From: Flavobacteriaceae bacterium
GTDB lineage: Bacteria > Bacteroidota > Bacteroidia > Flavobacteriales > Flavobacteriaceae
Assembly (NCBI GenBank): GCA_018402385.1
Contig: JAGYJA010000008.1
Coordinates: forward strand, 1 to 64,000
Length of the DNA: 64,000 nt
Direction of reading: 5' to 3'
Below, in pieces: positions 27,557 through 35,371 of the stretch. The notes beneath the pieces are model-generated. The model saw only the letters and a program-made list of their open reading frames with translations. It did not search any database and was not told the origin of the DNA. The translations under genes were made by a program, and so were the position numbers. Positions within the stretch are counted from its first letter, which is position 1, and each line of letters starts with the position of its first letter.

Positions 27557-28459
27557 TTATACCCAATCCTTAGGGTTCTTTAAAACTTCCAAGAGTTTTT
27601 CTTCCTCACTTCCCGGCTTGGGATGGTGGTCATATTTCCATTGTACGGTTGGAGGCAAGCTCATCAAAATACTTTCAATGCGACCATTAGTTTTCAATCC
27701 GAAAAGGGTGCCCTTGTCGTGCACTAAATTGAATTCAACATAACGGCCACGACGAATTTCCTGCCATTCTCTCTGTTCGGAAGTGTAAGGTAAGGTTTTT
27801 CTTTTTTCAACAATGGGAACATAGGCTTCCAAAAAACTGTCGCCCACTTCGGTAACAAAGTTATACCAGTCTTTCATTGTGAAATTCTCCTTTGCTTTGC
27901 AATAATCAAAAAACAATCCGCCCAGACCGCGGGCTTCACCACGATGGCTGTTGTAAAAATAGTCGTCGCATTTCTTTTTATATTCTGAATAGAATTTGGG
28001 ATGATGGATGTCACAGGCTTTTTTACAAATGCGGTGAAAATGCTTAGCATCTTCTTCAAAGAGGTAATAAGGCGTTAAATCCTGTCCGCCACCAAACCAG
28101 CTATCGATAATAGCACCTTGGTTATCATACATTTCAAAATAACGCCAATTGGCGTGCACTGTTGGAACCATTGGGTTTTTTGGGTGCAATACCAGACTCA
28201 ATCCGCAAGCAAAAAAATCGCAGTCATTCACATTAAAATACCCCTGCATCGCCTTAGGCAATTCACCGTGAACAGCTGAAATATTGACACCGCCTTTTTC
28301 AAAAACGTTTCCATTTTCAATGACTCGTGTTCTTCCGCCGCCGCCCTCTTTTCTTTCCCAAAGGTCTTCCTGAAATGTGGCTTTGCCATCTACTTCTTCC
28401 AGTTTGGAAGTGATGGTATCCTGTAATCGCTGTATGTAGTTGTAAAATTTTTCTTTCAT
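27557..28459 (-). CDS. hemF: Oxygen-dependent coproporphyrinogen III oxidase
   Basis: 300 residues, the usual length. It converts coproporphyrinogen III to protoporphyrinogen IX using O2. Family blocks seen: GVNISAVHGELPKAM, HPKNPMVPTVHANWRYFE, WFGGGQDLTPYYLFEED and GRYVEFNLVHDKGTLFGL. Its presence implies aerobic heme synthesis. A 20-bp GC-rich palindrome fills the 30-nt gap between the preceding gene and this start codon (28466-28485), a position likely to influence its translation. Confidence 0.97.
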   Translation of the reverse strand: MKEKFYNYIQRLQDTITSKLEEVDGKATFQEDLWERKEGGGGRTRVIENGNVFEKGGVNISAVHGELPKAMQGYFNVNDCDFFACGLSLVLHPKNPMVPTVHANWRYFEMYDNQGAIIDSWFGGGQDLTPYYLFEEDAKHFHRICKKACDIHHPKFYSEYKKKCDDYFYNSHRGEARGLGGLFFDYCKAKENFTMKDWYNFVTEVGDSFLEAYVPIVEKRKTLPYTSEQREWQEIRRGRYVEFNLVHDKGTLFGLKTNGRIESILMSLPPTVQWKYDHHPKPGSEEEKLLEVLKNPKDWV

Positions 28460-28465
28460 TCCCCT

Positions 28466-28485
28466 ACCCCCGCGAAGGCGGGGGT
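28466..28485. repeat. Palindromic GC-rich repeat (family 1) in the gap before hemF
   Basis: ACCCCCGCGAAGGCGGGGGT, a 20-bp near-perfect palindrome. On the minus strand it follows AATAACGAG, whose TAA is the stop codon of the upstream gene, and ends 7 nt before the hemF ATG. The same AACGAG-ACCCCC context recurs inside hemE and mhpE. Confidence 0.85.
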
Positions 28486-28489
28486 CTCG

Positions 28490-28996
28490 TTATTTAATTT
28501 CTAAATCCTCAATATAAACAAATTCACTTTTATTTTCCTTCATTTCATTTAAGGAACTCACTTTCACCGCAGTTTCTATTTTTTCTTTAAGTACGGTAAT
28601 AATCTTTTCTTCCTCCATATTTTGCATTTGCTTTTCAACGAAAAGTGTTCTGCCGATTTCATTATTGTGCAAATCCATGGTCATTTCCATTTCATCATTT
28701 GGTGCCATTTTTTCGTGCAAATCAGTGATGGTTTTTGCCCATTCCACAGATTTCTCAACCGAATTGTTTTTTGCAAAACACTTTTTGGCAATCAACACAT
28801 TCCACAACCCATGCCTAAATGCATTGGTCACATTGTTTTTATGATGGGCTTTTTTAAACAATCTATCACTAATCTGTACTGTTTTTAAAGTCGCCCTGTG
28901 GGTCGGGAAAAAATACCTTGGACGTTTTATAAAGGTGCTTGCCAGTAAAAATAACTGTTTGAAGCTTAGGTTTTTGATGCGATTCCAAACAGCCAT
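28490..28996 (-). CDS. Conserved protein of unknown function inside the heme operon (possibly DUF6973-like)
   Basis: 168 residues, soluble, basic at the N-terminus. Two conserved-looking blocks stand out: NAFRHGLWNVLIAKK (about 59-73) and MDLHNNEIGR (about 107-116), a layout I associate tentatively with the DUF6973 group; His, Asp and Asn there could form a site. It lies between hemE (8 nt upstream) and hemF (30 nt downstream) on the same strand, so it is cotranscribed with heme genes. None of the standard heme enzymes is missing that it would obviously replace, except HemL, which it does not resemble. Function unknown. Confidence 0.75.
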   Translation of the reverse strand: MAVWNRIKNLSFKQLFLLASTFIKRPRYFFPTHRATLKTVQISDRLFKKAHHKNNVTNAFRHGLWNVLIAKKCFAKNNSVEKSVEWAKTITDLHEKMAPNDEMEMTMDLHNNEIGRTLFVEKQMQNMEEEKIITVLKEKIETAVKVSSLNEMKENKSEFVYIEDLEIK

Positions 28997-29004
28997 ATCA
29001 AATG

Positions 29005-30084
29005 CTAACCTTTATATTCCTTCACCGCTTCAATAAACGCTCCGGCATTTTCCAATGGAATATTGGGTAAAATACCGTGGCCTAAATTGACAATGTATTT
29101 GTCTTTTCCAAATTCATTAATCATTTGAGTGACCATACGTTTGATTTCCGCCGGGGGCGAAAACAAGCGCGTGGGGTCAAAATTTCCCTGTAAAGTAATG
29201 TTTCCTCCAGTTAAATAACGCGCGTTTCTGGGCGAACACGTCCAATCCACTCCCAAAGCCGAAGCCCCTGATTTTGCCATCACATCCAGCGCAAACCAGC
29301 AGCCTTTTCCAAAAGCAATCACTGGTGTTTCTCCTTTCAAGGCATCGATTATTTGCTGCATATATTTCCAGGAGAATTCCTGATAATCTGTGGGCGAAAG
29401 CATCCCGCCCCAACTGTCAAAAATTTGAACAGCGTTGACCCCGGCTTTTACTTTTTCTTTCAAATAGGCGATGGTGGTGTCGGTTATTTTTTGAAGCAAC
29501 GTGTGTGCTGCAAGTGGTTGGGTGAAACAAAACTCTTTAGCGATGTCAAAGTTTTTTGAGCCTTGTCCTTGCACACAATAACACAAAATCGTCCACGGCG
29601 AACCAGCAAATCCAATTAAAGGAATTTCGTTATTGAGTTTTTCTTTAGTCATTTTGATAGCGTCCATCACATAACCAAGGGTCTCCTGAATATCGGGAAC
29701 AATTACATTGTCCACATCTTTTTGCGAACGAATGGGTTTTGGCAACCAGGGTCCCACACCGGGTTTCATTTCAACATCAATATTCATTGCCTGAGGAATT
29801 ACCAGAATATCGCTGAACAAAATCGCAGCATCCATCCCATAACGGCGAATGGGCTGCACAGTAATTTCGGAAGCAAGTTCCGGGGTTTGACATCGGGTAA
29901 AGAAATCATATTTGGCTTTTATTTCCTGAAATTCGGGCAAGTAGCGCCCTGCCTGACGCATCATCCACACAGGGGGACGGTCAACAGTTTCACCCTTTAA
30001 GGCTCTTAGGAAAAGATCGTTCTTAACACCCGCCCCCAAGTCTACTTGGGGGGTCTCGTTATTATTTGTACTATTCGTCATCAT
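29005..30084 (-). CDS. hemE: Uroporphyrinogen decarboxylase
   Basis: About 359 residues from ATG 30084. The frame is open up to a TTG at 30123, but that region is a tandem 8-mer repeat and adds no family sequence. It decarboxylates uroporphyrinogen III to coproporphyrinogen III. Blocks [39 protein letters not shown] and [15 protein letters not shown] are diagnostic. The first 20 residues are odd: [14 protein letters not shown], encoded by a GC-rich palindromic repeat (30033-30052), precedes the canonical KNDLFLRAL start of HemE. Confidence 0.96.
   Translation of the reverse strand: MMTNSTNNNETPQVDLGAGVKNDLFLRALKGETVDRPPVWMMRQAGRYLPEFQEIKAKYDFFTRCQTPELASEITVQPIRRYGMDAAILFSDILVIPQAMNIDVEMKPGVGPWLPKPIRSQKDVDNVIVPDIQETLGYVMDAIKMTKEKLNNEIPLIGFAGSPWTILCYCVQGQGSKNFDIAKEFCFTQPLAAHTLLQKITDTTIAYLKEKVKAGVNAVQIFDSWGGMLSPTDYQEFSWKYMQQIIDALKGETPVIAFGKGCWFALDVMAKSGASALGVDWTCSPRNARYLTGGNITLQGNFDPTRLFSPPAEIKRMVTQMINEFGKDKYIVNLGHGILPNIPLENAGAFIEAVKEYKG
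30033..30052. repeat. Palindromic repeat (family 1) inside hemE coding sequence
   Basis: CCCCCAAGTCTACTTGGGGG, preceded on the minus strand by AATAATAACGAGAC exactly as in the mhpE copy at 60562. It is translated in frame as part of the HemE N-terminal extension. Confidence 0.85.
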
Positions 30085-30097
30085 ATTATCTATATCT

Positions 30098-30121
30098 CGC
30101 AAAGACGCAAAGGCGCAAAGC
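30098..30121. repeat. Three tandem copies of the 8-mer CGCAAAGN
   Basis: CGCAAAGA, CGCAAAGG and CGCAAAGC in direct succession, just upstream of the preferred hemE start and 5 nt after the hemD stop. Confidence 0.8.
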
Positions 30122-30126
30122 AATTT

Positions 30127-30771
30127 TTATTTTAATTTTTTCACCACCTGCACAATCACATTCTCTATCGTGGGTTTATTGGCGATGACAATTTTATTTG
30201 TGTGTTTTTCAGCTTCCGCAGCGGTGATCGTCCCAATACAAAAAGCAATGTTGTTGTCTAATGTATTTTCTTTTGTAAAACTTTCCACGGCACTTGGGCT
30301 AAAAAATAGTACACCGTCAAATGTGCGTTGAATTTTTTTGGGTTTTAAAACGGTATTATACACTTCAATTTCAGTAAAACTTACATTGTTTTCCAGCAAT
30401 AGTTCCGGAAGTTCGTCCCGTCTCAAATTTCCGCAAAAAAAAGTAAATTCTGCTTCTGCAAACTCCTTAACAATGATTTCAGCAAGTTCTTTTCCGTAAT
30501 TGGTCATTATTTTTACTTTATAGCCATTTTCCTCCAACAATGACTTTGTTTTTTCACCCACACAAAAACAATTTTCTATCTGAACTTTTTTGTCAACTAA
30601 ACCTATTACAGTATTCTGACTGGTGATGATGGCGTTTTCAATTTTAGTTTTCACTTCAAAATCTACTGGGTCAATTGTAATGGCATCATATTCCACCAAA
30701 CCGATACCGGCTTGCAATAAAAGGCTGCGCTGGCTTTCGGTGAGTTTTTTTGTGGACAATACTGTTGGCAT
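30127..30771 (-). CDS. hemD: Uroporphyrinogen-III synthase
   Basis: About 214 residues. It cyclises and inverts ring D of hydroxymethylbilane. HemD proteins diverge strongly; the call rests on the two-domain Rossmann-like pattern, the central VYNTVLKPKKIQ and FFSPSAVESF segments (the S-P-S-A-V motif), CIGTITAAEAEK, and the position after hemC. ATG 30771 gives MPTVLSTKKL, the family-like N-terminus; a GTG at 30780 inside the flanking palindrome is the alternative. Confidence 0.88.
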   Translation of the reverse strand: MPTVLSTKKLTESQRSLLLQAGIGLVEYDAITIDPVDFEVKTKIENAIITSQNTVIGLVDKKVQIENCFCVGEKTKSLLEENGYKVKIMTNYGKELAEIIVKEFAEAEFTFFCGNLRRDELPELLLENNVSFTEIEVYNTVLKPKKIQRTFDGVLFFSPSAVESFTKENTLDNNIAFCIGTITAAEAEKHTNKIVIANKPTIENVIVQVVKKLK

Positions 30772-30778
30772 ACCTAAC

Positions 30779-30798
30779 ACCCCCGCAGAGGCGGGGGT
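30779..30798. repeat. Palindromic GC-rich repeat (family 1) in the hemC-hemD gap
   Basis: ACCCCCGCAGAGGCGGGGGT fills the gap between the hemC stop (30810) and the hemD start (30771). On the minus strand it is preceded by AATGACAAG, a variant of the AATAACGAG seen at the other copies. Confidence 0.85.
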
Positions 30799-30809
30799 CT
30801 TGTCATTTT

Positions 30810-31838
30810 TTAGTTCAACTCCTTTTTAATCTCCTCCATCAACTCCCTTCCTCCATTATTCAAAAGCTCTTTTGCACATAATTGACCCAACCCAGTACTT
30901 TCCTCAATGGTAACAGTTTTTTGAACTGAATACTTCTGTGTTCCGTCAAGGCTTAACAGATTGCCTTCAAAATGAATTTCATCACCATTTATCGTTGCCA
31001 AAGCACCAATAGGAGCAGTACAACCGCCTTCCAGAACTTTAAGAAATTCGCGTTCTATATGTACACAAGTTTCGGTTTCACGGTGGTTGAGTTTGGATAA
31101 GGCTTCTCTTATGAAAGTATCTTTTTCCATCGCAACCACCAGCATGGTACCTTGAGCGGGTGCGGGCAGCATCCAGTCTAAGTCCTCCCCAACCCCTCCA
31201 AAGGAGGGGCTTTGTATTTGTTTACCATTATTTAAAAACCCTAACCTTTCAAGGCCGGCTTCGGCGAAAATGGCACCGTTCCAATTATTGTCTTTTAACT
31301 TTTGCATGCGTGTGTTGACATTTCCACGCAAATCCACTACTTGATGATTGGGATATTTATTAAGCCATTGTGCCTTTCGGCGTAAGCTGCCGCTGGCAAT
31401 AATTCCTTGTTCTTGTTTTAAAAAATCTAGGCCTTTATGAAGGAGTATGTCTTTGTGTGAGGCGCGTTCTAAAATAGCTGCTTCTACAATTCCTTTGGGC
31501 AATGTGGTGGGAACATCTTTCATGGAGTGCACGGCGATATCTACTTTGCCGGTAATCATCGCCACATCAAGTGTTTTTGTGAAAATGCCGGTAATCCCCA
31601 TTTCATAAAGGGGTTGGTCGAGGTTGAGATCGCCTTCAGATTTTACGGGTACGAGTTGGGTTTTATAGCCTAAATTTTCTAATGCAGATTTGACCTTGTT
31701 AGCCTGCCATAGGGCTAGTTCACTGTCTCTTGTTCCGATTCTGATAGTTTCAGGCTTCAAGTTTTGGATTTTATGAATTGTCGGGGAATTAGACCTTTCT
31801 AGTTTCTTTTTCGTCAAGAGAAAAATCTTGAAGCTCAA
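30810..31838 (-). CDS. hemC: Hydroxymethylbilane synthase (porphobilinogen deaminase)
   Basis: 342 residues as drawn from ATG 31838, which overlaps hemA by 50 nt; an in-frame TTG at 31760 just before the canonical IRIGTRDSELALWQ would remove the overlap. It polymerises four porphobilinogens. Diagnostic blocks: SMKDVPT, ASGSLRRKAQ, VDLRGNVNTRM, and LEGGCTAPIGA with the dipyrromethane-cofactor cysteine. Between ERLGFLNN and LDWMLPAPAQGT it carries extra residues (GKQIQSPSFGGVGED) encoded by a palindromic repeat at 31193-31209. Confidence 0.95.
   Translation of the reverse strand: MSFKIFLLTKKKLERSNSPTIHKIQNLKPETIRIGTRDSELALWQANKVKSALENLGYKTQLVPVKSEGDLNLDQPLYEMGITGIFTKTLDVAMITGKVDIAVHSMKDVPTTLPKGIVEAAILERASHKDILLHKGLDFLKQEQGIIASGSLRRKAQWLNKYPNHQVVDLRGNVNTRMQKLKDNNWNGAIFAEAGLERLGFLNNGKQIQSPSFGGVGEDLDWMLPAPAQGTMLVVAMEKDTFIREALSKLNHRETETCVHIEREFLKVLEGGCTAPIGALATINGDEIHFEGNLLSLDGTQKYSVQKTVTIEESTGLGQLCAKELLNNGGRELMEEIKKELN
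31193..31209. repeat. Palindromic repeat (family 2) inside hemC coding sequence
   Basis: CCCCTCCAAAGGAGGGG, with AAAGCCCCT / AGGGGTT flanks on the minus strand that match the hairpin at 45799-45816. It is read in frame as SPSFGGV in a surface-loop region of HemC. Confidence 0.8.
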
Positions 31839-33066
31839 AAATTTTATTGATTAACTCTAGGCTTTCGTTTGTACTTCCATTAGCATTCCTAAGATGGTTA
31901 GCAAAATGGGTAGTGATTTTTTGAATGACACGGCTTGTAATAATTTCTGCTTGGTATTCATCAAACCCGGTTATTTTTTTTCTTTGGTAATCCAGTTCAG
32001 CGTCTTTAATGTTTTTTAATTTCATTTTAAGAGCGCTAATGGTGGGCGCAAATTTTCTGGTTTCCTGCCAGGTGTTGAAGCCGTGTTTTATTTCTTCAAT
32101 GATGGCTTCAGCCTGCGGAATAAATGCTTTTCTTTTTTCAAGTGTTTCATCGGTGACTTTTGAAAGGAAGTCAAGGTGAATGAGTTCCACATTTTCAAGT
32201 TCAGAGACATCATCTGCAACATTTTTTGGAATAGACAGATCCAGTATTAGTAACTTTTTATCTGAATAGATAAGTTCTTTTGAAACAGTGGGATTTTGAG
32301 CTCCGGTTGCGACAATCAGTATGTCAGACTTTCTTATTTCAGCTTGAAGGTCTGCATAATCTTTCACGTCAAGATTGAATTTTCCGGCAATTTTCTCTGC
32401 CTTATCCTTTGTTCTATTGATGAGTGTTATATGCGGATTCTTTGTATGTTTTATAAGGTTTTCACAAGTATTTCTTCCAATTTTTCCTGTTCCGAAAAGG
32501 AGAATGTTTTTATCTGCAACATTATCAATAGTGTTAAGTATATACTGAACAGAGGCAAAACTCACAGAAGTTGCACCCGAAGAAATTTCAGTTTCATTTT
32601 TGATTTTCTTACTTGCCTGAATAACAGAGTTTATAAGGCGTTCTAAAAATGGATTTGTAAGTTGGTGCCTTTTTGATCGTTTAAAAGCTGCCTTTAATTG
32701 GCTAATGATTTCAAAATCACCCAATATTTGACTGTCAAGGCCAGTACCTACTTGAAAAATGAAAGAGATTGCTTCTTTGTTTTTATATACATAAGCCACT
32801 TTTTCAAATTCTTCAACGGTACCGTTTGTATTATCACAAAGCAGTTTTATAAGTTGATAAGGGTGGCTTGCAAAACCGTAAATTTCTGTGCGATTACAAG
32901 TTGAAGTTATTAAAACAGCTTCAATGCCTTCCTTCTTAGCCTGGGTTAACAGGGCTTCTTTACCGTCATCATCAAGGCTAAATTTACCCCTTACTTCAGC
33001 ATCAGCTTTTTTGTAGCTTAAGCCAATAGCATAAAATGAAGTAAGTTTTGCATTCCTGTTATCCAT
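31789..33066 (-). CDS. hemA: Glutamyl-tRNA reductase
   Basis: About 425 residues from ATG 33066 (MDNRNAKLTSFYAIGLSYKK). The longer frame from 33114 would start upstream of the promoter found at 33090-33121. It reduces glutamyl-tRNA to glutamate-1-semialdehyde, the first committed step of C5-pathway heme synthesis. STCNRTEIYG holds the catalytic Cys, and LLFGTGKIGRNTCENL is the NADPH-binding loop. It is the first gene of the leftward heme operon. HemL, the next enzyme, is not in the window. Confidence 0.97.
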   Translation of the reverse strand: MDNRNAKLTSFYAIGLSYKKADAEVRGKFSLDDDGKEALLTQAKKEGIEAVLITSTCNRTEIYGFASHPYQLIKLLCDNTNGTVEEFEKVAYVYKNKEAISFIFQVGTGLDSQILGDFEIISQLKAAFKRSKRHQLTNPFLERLINSVIQASKKIKNETEISSGATSVSFASVQYILNTIDNVADKNILLFGTGKIGRNTCENLIKHTKNPHITLINRTKDKAEKIAGKFNLDVKDYADLQAEIRKSDILIVATGAQNPTVSKELIYSDKKLLILDLSIPKNVADDVSELENVELIHLDFLSKVTDETLEKRKAFIPQAEAIIEEIKHGFNTWQETRKFAPTISALKMKLKNIKDAELDYQRKKITGFDEYQAEIITSRVIQKITTHFANHLRNANGSTNESLELINKIFELQDFSLDEKETRKV

Positions 33067-33089
33067 GAATATATTTTGCAATAGATGTG

Positions 33090-33121
33090 CAAATGTAAAC
33101 GAACAATAAGTCAAAAAACAA
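33090..33121 (-). promoter_or_regulatory. Promoter of the hemA operon
   Basis: On the minus strand TTG (33121-33119), 21-nt spacer, TACATTTG (33097-33090). The hemA ATG at 33066 lies 23 nt after the -7 element, supporting that start. Confidence 0.7.
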
Positions 33122-33167
33122 CGCTAAAAGTACTTTTTTTGTCGTTACACGTTAAAATCCCCTTAAA

Positions 33168-33200
33168 TTGACCCAAACAATGATATTTGTCATATTTTTG
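33168..33200 (+). promoter_or_regulatory. Promoter of the AraC-type regulator gene
   Basis: TTG at 33168-33170, 22-nt spacer, TATTTTTG at 33193-33200. It is divergent from the hemA promoter. Confidence 0.6.
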
Positions 33201-33230
33201 CGGTAAACACTAGTGCTTTGAAGCTTCTAT

Positions 33231-33247
33231 TTTAGAATCATTCTAAA
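33231..33247. promoter_or_regulatory. Perfect 17-bp palindrome, Fur/PerR-like 7-1-7 operator candidate
   Basis: TTTAGAATCATTCTAAA: 8-bp arms around a single central base, the 7-1-7 geometry of Fur-family sites (compare TTATAATnATTATAA for PerR). It lies 30 nt downstream of the -7 element and 22 nt before the AraC-type start codon, a typical repressor position. Confidence 0.6.
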
Positions 33248-33269
33248 TAAAATCAAATACAAACAAATC

Positions 33270-34166
33270 ATGATCATTGAGGAAAATAACGCTAAAAGTT
33301 CTTTAAAAACCATTGCCTTTGAGGATGGTTTTACAGTGATGTATTTACAGAACGAAACAACTGAAAAACAGCAAATTGCAAAGCGTGTTGACGCTAGTTT
33401 TATTCAATTTCACTTTTGTGTAAAAGGGAGTGCAATTTTTATATTTAACGAAGGTCGTTACACATTACCCTTACTGGATGAAAAATCATTATTACTTTAC
33501 AATCCGCAGCGTGAATTGCCTATTAATATAACGGTTGCCCCAAAATCCTGGGTGGTATCTGTGCTAGTTTCCATTAAAAAATTTCACACGCTGTTTTCTG
33601 AAGAAGCTAGTTATGTCGATTTTTTGATGGATGAGAACACAGACAAGAAATACTATCAGGATGGGAGTATTTCTCCATCAATGGCAGTGGTATTGAGTCA
33701 AATATTGAATTTTAACCTAAATCCTTCAGTAAAACATATTTATTTAAAGGGGAAACTTTACGAGCTCATCGCGCTCTATTTCAACAGACCGGATGAGGTA
33801 GATGTAGAACAATGTCCTTTCCTTGCCGATGAAGACAATTTGAGGAAAATCAGAAATGCAAAAGAAATCATCCTTAAGAATATGGCTGAGCCCCCAGGGT
33901 TACAAGAATTGTCTGATGAGATAGGACTGTCCCTCAAAAAATTGAAAGAAGGTTTTAAAGAGGTTTATGGTGATACTGTTTTTGGGTTTTTGCTGGACTA
34001 CAAAATGGAATATGCCAGGAAGCTGCTGGAAACCGGTTCACACAATGTAAATGAAGTGGGTCTAAAAGTGGGGTATAGCACCTCCAGTCATTTCATCGCC
34101 GCTTTTAAAAAGAAATTTGGGACAACTCCAAAGAAGTATTTAATGAGTTTAACACCTTCAACATAA
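33270..34166 (+). CDS. AraC family transcriptional regulator, probable heme gene regulator
   Basis: 298 residues. A divergent N-terminal sensing domain (about 1-180) is followed by an AraC/XylS double helix-turn-helix at about 200-295: EPPGLQELSDEIGLSLKKLK for the first, VNEVGLKVGYSTSSHFIAAF and FKKKFGTTPKKYL for the second. It sits between the divergent hemA operon and hemH, so control of heme synthesis is the natural inference. A cysteine-containing VEQCPFLADEDNLRK stretch just before the HTH is a plausible ligand or redox site. A Fur/PerR-like palindrome lies in its leader. Confidence 0.88.
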   Translation: MIIEENNAKSSLKTIAFEDGFTVMYLQNETTEKQQIAKRVDASFIQFHFCVKGSAIFIFNEGRYTLPLLDEKSLLLYNPQRELPINITVAPKSWVVSVLVSIKKFHTLFSEEASYVDFLMDENTDKKYYQDGSISPSMAVVLSQILNFNLNPSVKHIYLKGKLYELIALYFNRPDEVDVEQCPFLADEDNLRKIRNAKEIILKNMAEPPGLQELSDEIGLSLKKLKEGFKEVYGDTVFGFLLDYKMEYARKLLETGSHNVNEVGLKVGYSTSSHFIAAFKKKFGTTPKKYLMSLTPST

Positions 34167-34236
34167 TATCAAAATTGTTTATGGAACTATGTTTTAAAAC
34201 TGCACTGTATTGGTTACCGAAGCAGTATTAAAATTG

Positions 34237-34244
34237 TATTTTTG
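34237..34244 (+). promoter_or_regulatory. Candidate -7 element of hemH
   Basis: TATTTTTG, 20 nt before the hemH start; a TTG at 34210-34212 is 24 nt upstream, slightly longer than usual spacing. Confidence 0.5.
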
Positions 34245-34264
34245 TTTTTGGAAAAGAAAATTAT

Positions 34265-35308
34265 ATGAAAAAAAAAGGAGCACTACTTGTTAATTTGGGT
34301 TCGCCAGAAAGCACAGACCCAAAAGATGTGAAAAAATATCTTGACGAATTTTTAATGGATTCTCGCGTGATAGATCTGCCTTACTTGTTAAGGTCATTTA
34401 TTGTAAGAGGAATTGTTCTAAACACCCGCCCCAAAAAATCGGCAGAGGCATATAGTAAAATATGGTGGGATGATGGCTCACCGCTCATTGTGCTCTCAGA
34501 ACGCTTGCGTAAAAAAGTGGATAATCAAACCAGTGTTCCAATTGCACTGGCTATGCGCTATGGTAGTATGACTATCAAAAAGGGACTGCAGGAATTGAAA
34601 GATCAAGGAGTCACGGAAGTTTTATTAGTTCCACTTTATCCCCAATTTGCTATGGCCACTACAGAAACTATAATGGTACTGGCCGAGGAATTGCGACTGG
34701 AGTTTTTTCCGGAAATGACTTTTTCATCCATCCCCGCATTTTATAACAAACCTGAATACATCGAAGTGCTTGCCAAAAGTATCTCAGAAAAATTAGAGGG
34801 TTTGGATTATGAGCATTTATTATTTAGTTATCATGGTGTGCCCGAAAGACACATAAAAAAACGCGATATCACAAAATCCCATTGTAAAATTGATATGTCT
34901 TGCTGTTCGACTCACTCACCTGCACACCAGTTTTGTTACCGCCACCAGTGTTATGAAGTAACTCGCCTGGTTGGTAAAAAACTAAGTCTTCAAGATGGAA
35001 CTTTTAGTACATCCTTTCAGTCCAGGTTGGGATTTGACCCGTGGTTACAGCCTTATACAGACAGAACAATTGAAAAGCTGGGGCTTTCAGGAATTAAAAA
35101 AATGGCCATTGTAACTCCGGCTTTTGTGAGTGATTGTTTAGAAACTCTTGAAGAAATAGCTATGGAGGGGGAAGAGATTTTTCATGAGGTGGGCGGTAAA
35201 GAGTTTACAACCATTCCTTGCCTGAATGAGCGGGATGACTGGGTGCGTGTTTTAAGCGGCTGGATTGATCAATGGGCCCTTGTTGATGTCGAAACCGCTA
35301 TTGCATAA
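34265..35308 (+). CDS. hemH: Ferrochelatase
   Basis: 347 residues. It inserts Fe2+ into protoporphyrin IX. The catalytic histidine is H190 in FSYHGVPERH, and VVNLGSP-type (LLVNLGSPES) and PAFVSDCLETLEEI blocks are conserved. Just after the active site is an insertion with five cysteines in 23 residues (C207, C213, C214, C224, C229), which could bind an Fe-S cluster or zinc. It follows the AraC regulator by about 100 nt and has its own promoter-like element. Confidence 0.97.
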   Translation: MKKKGALLVNLGSPESTDPKDVKKYLDEFLMDSRVIDLPYLLRSFIVRGIVLNTRPKKSAEAYSKIWWDDGSPLIVLSERLRKKVDNQTSVPIALAMRYGSMTIKKGLQELKDQGVTEVLLVPLYPQFAMATTETIMVLAEELRLEFFPEMTFSSIPAFYNKPEYIEVLAKSISEKLEGLDYEHLLFSYHGVPERHIKKRDITKSHCKIDMSCCSTHSPAHQFCYRHQCYEVTRLVGKKLSLQDGTFSTSFQSRLGFDPWLQPYTDRTIEKLGLSGIKKMAIVTPAFVSDCLETLEEIAMEGEEIFHEVGGKEFTTIPCLNERDDWVRVLSGWIDQWALVDVETAIA

Positions 35309-35371
35309 AACTATTTTATCTCCCTCAAATAAAACTAGTGAAAACGGATTGATTATTTTAAATTTATTTGA

